15,098 nt of DNA from an uncultured bacterium (GTDB taxonomy: Bacteria > Bacillota > Clostridia > Lachnospirales > Lachnospiraceae): positions 1 through 15,098 of the forward strand of contig CAOKFN010000069.1 in assembly GCA_948467735.1 (NCBI GenBank), written 5' to 3'. Position numbers and translations under genes: made by a program. Below are positions 13,899-15,098 of the stretch, piece after piece. The stretch's first letter is position 1. The number at the start of each line of letters is the position of its first letter. The notes beneath the pieces are model-generated. The model was given only the letters and a program-made list of their open reading frames with translations. It made no database searches and had not been told where the DNA came from.

Positions 13899-14552
13899 AT
13901 GGACGATCTCTATACAGACATTTATGAAAAACTCTCCACGCTGCAATGGCTCATGAAACGCCGCCAGATGTTCAGTCAGGCAGAAGCCGGGCCCTTCGCA
14001 GATTCTACAAGGGGGCAAGGCCGTGTTCTCGCCATGCTGAAGATCCAGCCGGAAATTGCGACAAAGGATCTGTCCTATCTTCTGGGAATCAGACAGCAGT
14101 CGCTGAACGAGCTGCTAAACAAGCTGGAGAAAAGCGGCTATGTGGAGCGCAGGCCCTCCGATGCGGACAGGCGGGTCATGGTAGTCCATCTGACGGAAAA
14201 GGGGGAAACAGTACAGCAGCCCGCATTGGATTATGAGGAAGTCCTCGGCTGCTTGTCCCAAGAGGAGCTGCAACAATTCGGGAGTTATTTAGACCGTATC
14301 ATAGCGGCGTTCCGAACGCGGGAGGGTGGAGAGGAAACCGCCATAAAGGACTGGATAGAACAGGCAAAAAAACGCATGGGTACGGATCAGTTTGAGCAGT
14401 TGATGTCCATGCGGGAAAGGGCATTTGGTCCCTTGCGGAGAGGAGAACGACCAATGGGGATACCGGGGGCGGAGCGCTTCTCGCCGGATTATGACGGCCC
14501 AGTTCCAGACAGGCATGAATTTGACAGGTTCGGGGATCAAGAAAGAAAATAA
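13899..14552 (+). CDS. MarR-family transcriptional regulator
   Basis: 217 residues, longer than the common 140-150. The MarR core spans about 10-140: helices leading to the DNA-binding helix-turn-helix at 55-77 (TKDLSYLLGIRQQSLNELLN) and the wing ERRPSDADRRVMVVHLTEKG at 83-102. A charged C-terminal extension (about 145-217, ending in a Pro/Gly/Asp-rich tail) is extra and of unknown use. The start ATG 13899 has AAAGGA upstream. The operator-like dyad over its promoter suggests self-repression relieved by a small molecule. The next gene is an ABC exporter ATPase, so it probably controls drug or toxin efflux. Confidence 0.9.
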   Translation: MDDLYTDIYEKLSTLQWLMKRRQMFSQAEAGPFADSTRGQGRVLAMLKIQPEIATKDLSYLLGIRQQSLNELLNKLEKSGYVERRPSDADRRVMVVHLTEKGETVQQPALDYEEVLGCLSQEELQQFGSYLDRIIAAFRTREGGEETAIKDWIEQAKKRMGTDQFEQLMSMRERAFGPLRRGERPMGIPGAERFSPDYDGPVPDRHEFDRFGDQERK

Positions 14553-14585
14553 GAATAAACAAGGCACCATAATTTTTATGGAGAT

Positions 14586-14626
14586 AAGTCCTATGCGAGT
14601 AATTCGCATAGGACTTCATTTTTTTT
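14586..14626 (+). terminator. Strong terminator or attenuator between marR and the ABC gene
   Basis: A perfect 13-bp stem AAGTCCTATGCGA (14586-14598) with TCGCATAGGACTT (14604-14616), a 5-base loop and a run of eight T at 14619-14626. It lies 34 bases after the marR stop and 17 bases before the ATG of the ABC gene. No second promoter is visible in that short gap, so the exporter probably depends on read-through or antitermination. Confidence 0.92.
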
Positions 14627-14642
14627 AGCAGGAGGCAGCAAC

Positions 14643-15098
14643 ATGAACCCAATCATACAAGTGGAGCATTTCTCGAAAAAGTACGGGGATTTTACGGCGG
14701 TGGACGACATCTCCTTCACCGTGGACGAGGGCAGTATTTTCGCCTTCCTAGGTCCCAACGGCGCTGGCAAAAGCACGACCATCAACACCCTGTGTACCAT
14801 CCTGGACAAAACGGAGGGCGCTCTGACCATCAACGGCCATGACGTTTCCACGGAACGCGGGCTAGTGCGGAAGGACATAGGCATCGTCTTTCAGGATTCC
14901 ACCCTGGATGCCCAGATGACCGTGGAGGAAAACCTGAAATATCATTGCGCCTTCTATAAGGTGCCCAAGAATGAGGTACGGGAGCGCATCGGCTTTGCCC
15001 TTGACATGGTGGAGCTGACACAGTGGCGGCGTTCTCCGGTGGGCAGTCTGTCCGGCGGCATGAAACGGCGGGCTGAGATTGCCAGAGGGCTGGTACAC
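14643..15098 (+). CDS. ABC transporter ATP-binding protein, DrrA-like (partial)
   Basis: The first 152 residues of an ABC ATPase, cut by the window end with no stop. The start ATG 14643 has AGGAGG at 14630-14635. Walker A GPNGAGKST is at 37-45, the Q-loop Gln lies in GIVFQDSTLD (about 79-88) and the signature LSGGMKRR falls near 137-144; Walker B lies past the edge. The LxTxxxx-type Q-loop and the absence of a fused membrane domain suit the daunorubicin-resistance-like multidrug exporter group, whose permease gene normally follows. It likely pumps out a compound sensed by the adjacent MarR protein. Substrate unknown. Confidence 0.9.
   Translation, partial: MNPIIQVEHFSKKYGDFTAVDDISFTVDEGSIFAFLGPNGAGKSTTINTLCTILDKTEGALTINGHDVSTERGLVRKDIGIVFQDSTLDAQMTVEENLKYHCAFYKVPKNEVRERIGFALDMVELTQWRRSPVGSLSGGMKRRAEIARGLVH

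Overview
The window looks like a chromosomal segment of a Gram-positive anaerobe of the Clostridia, most likely Lachnospiraceae. Supporting signs are a tyrosine T-box leader in front of tyrS, consensus sigma-A type promoters with 17-bp spacers, strong purine-rich Shine-Dalgarno sites, an AgrA/AgrC-like LytTR/GHKL pair, an SdpI-family protein, a DUF3887-type lipoprotein, and a MarR-ABC exporter module next to MobC/serine-recombinase debris. The taxon is an inference from gene content only.

Layout. (1) 81-3035, plus strand: a DUF1854-family protein and an ABC exporter carrying an N-terminal soluble domain and a zinc ribbon. (2) 3269-5319, minus strand: a consensus promoter, a T-box leader (UAC specifier, UGGU bulge, attenuator terminator) and a type-2-like tyrosyl-tRNA synthetase. 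Its N-terminus is lengthened by exact 33-bp repeats, each carrying a ribosome-site-like sequence plus an in-frame ATG. (3) 5332-7034, minus: a consensus promoter, a small 52-codon ORF and a membrane-bound chemoreceptor without HAMP, joined by an ATGA overlap. (4) 7103-8475, minus: a membrane-anchored hypothetical, an SdpI-family membrane protein and a DUF3887-like lipoprotein. (5) 8672-11967, minus: a compact operon of LytTR response regulator, GHKL sensor kinase, a 107-residue membrane protein, a 42-codon ORF and a YhfC/CPBP-like intramembrane protease homologue. (6) 12155-13153, minus: an ArsR-like winged-helix regulator with a consensus promoter flanked by two near-identical palindromes, and a terminator downstream. 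(7) 13416-13764: decayed mobile-element pieces, a serine recombinase fragment (minus) and a frameshifted MobC-like gene (plus). (8) 13830-15098, plus: a perfect consensus promoter inside an inverted repeat, a MarR regulator, a perfect 13-bp hairpin terminator/attenuator, and the start of a DrrA-like ABC ATPase cut by the window end.

Two themes stand out. First, five separate short tandem repeats (periods 22/44, 24, 33, 34 and 43 bp) sit at gene starts, gene ends or intergenic gaps within 8 kb, and two of them alter or could alter protein ends. Second, the two-component operon lacks recognisable AgrB/AgrD but contains a short charged ORF directly before a putative intramembrane metalloprotease. 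This could be an unconventional peptide-signalling or membrane-stress module, but the sequence alone cannot prove it.
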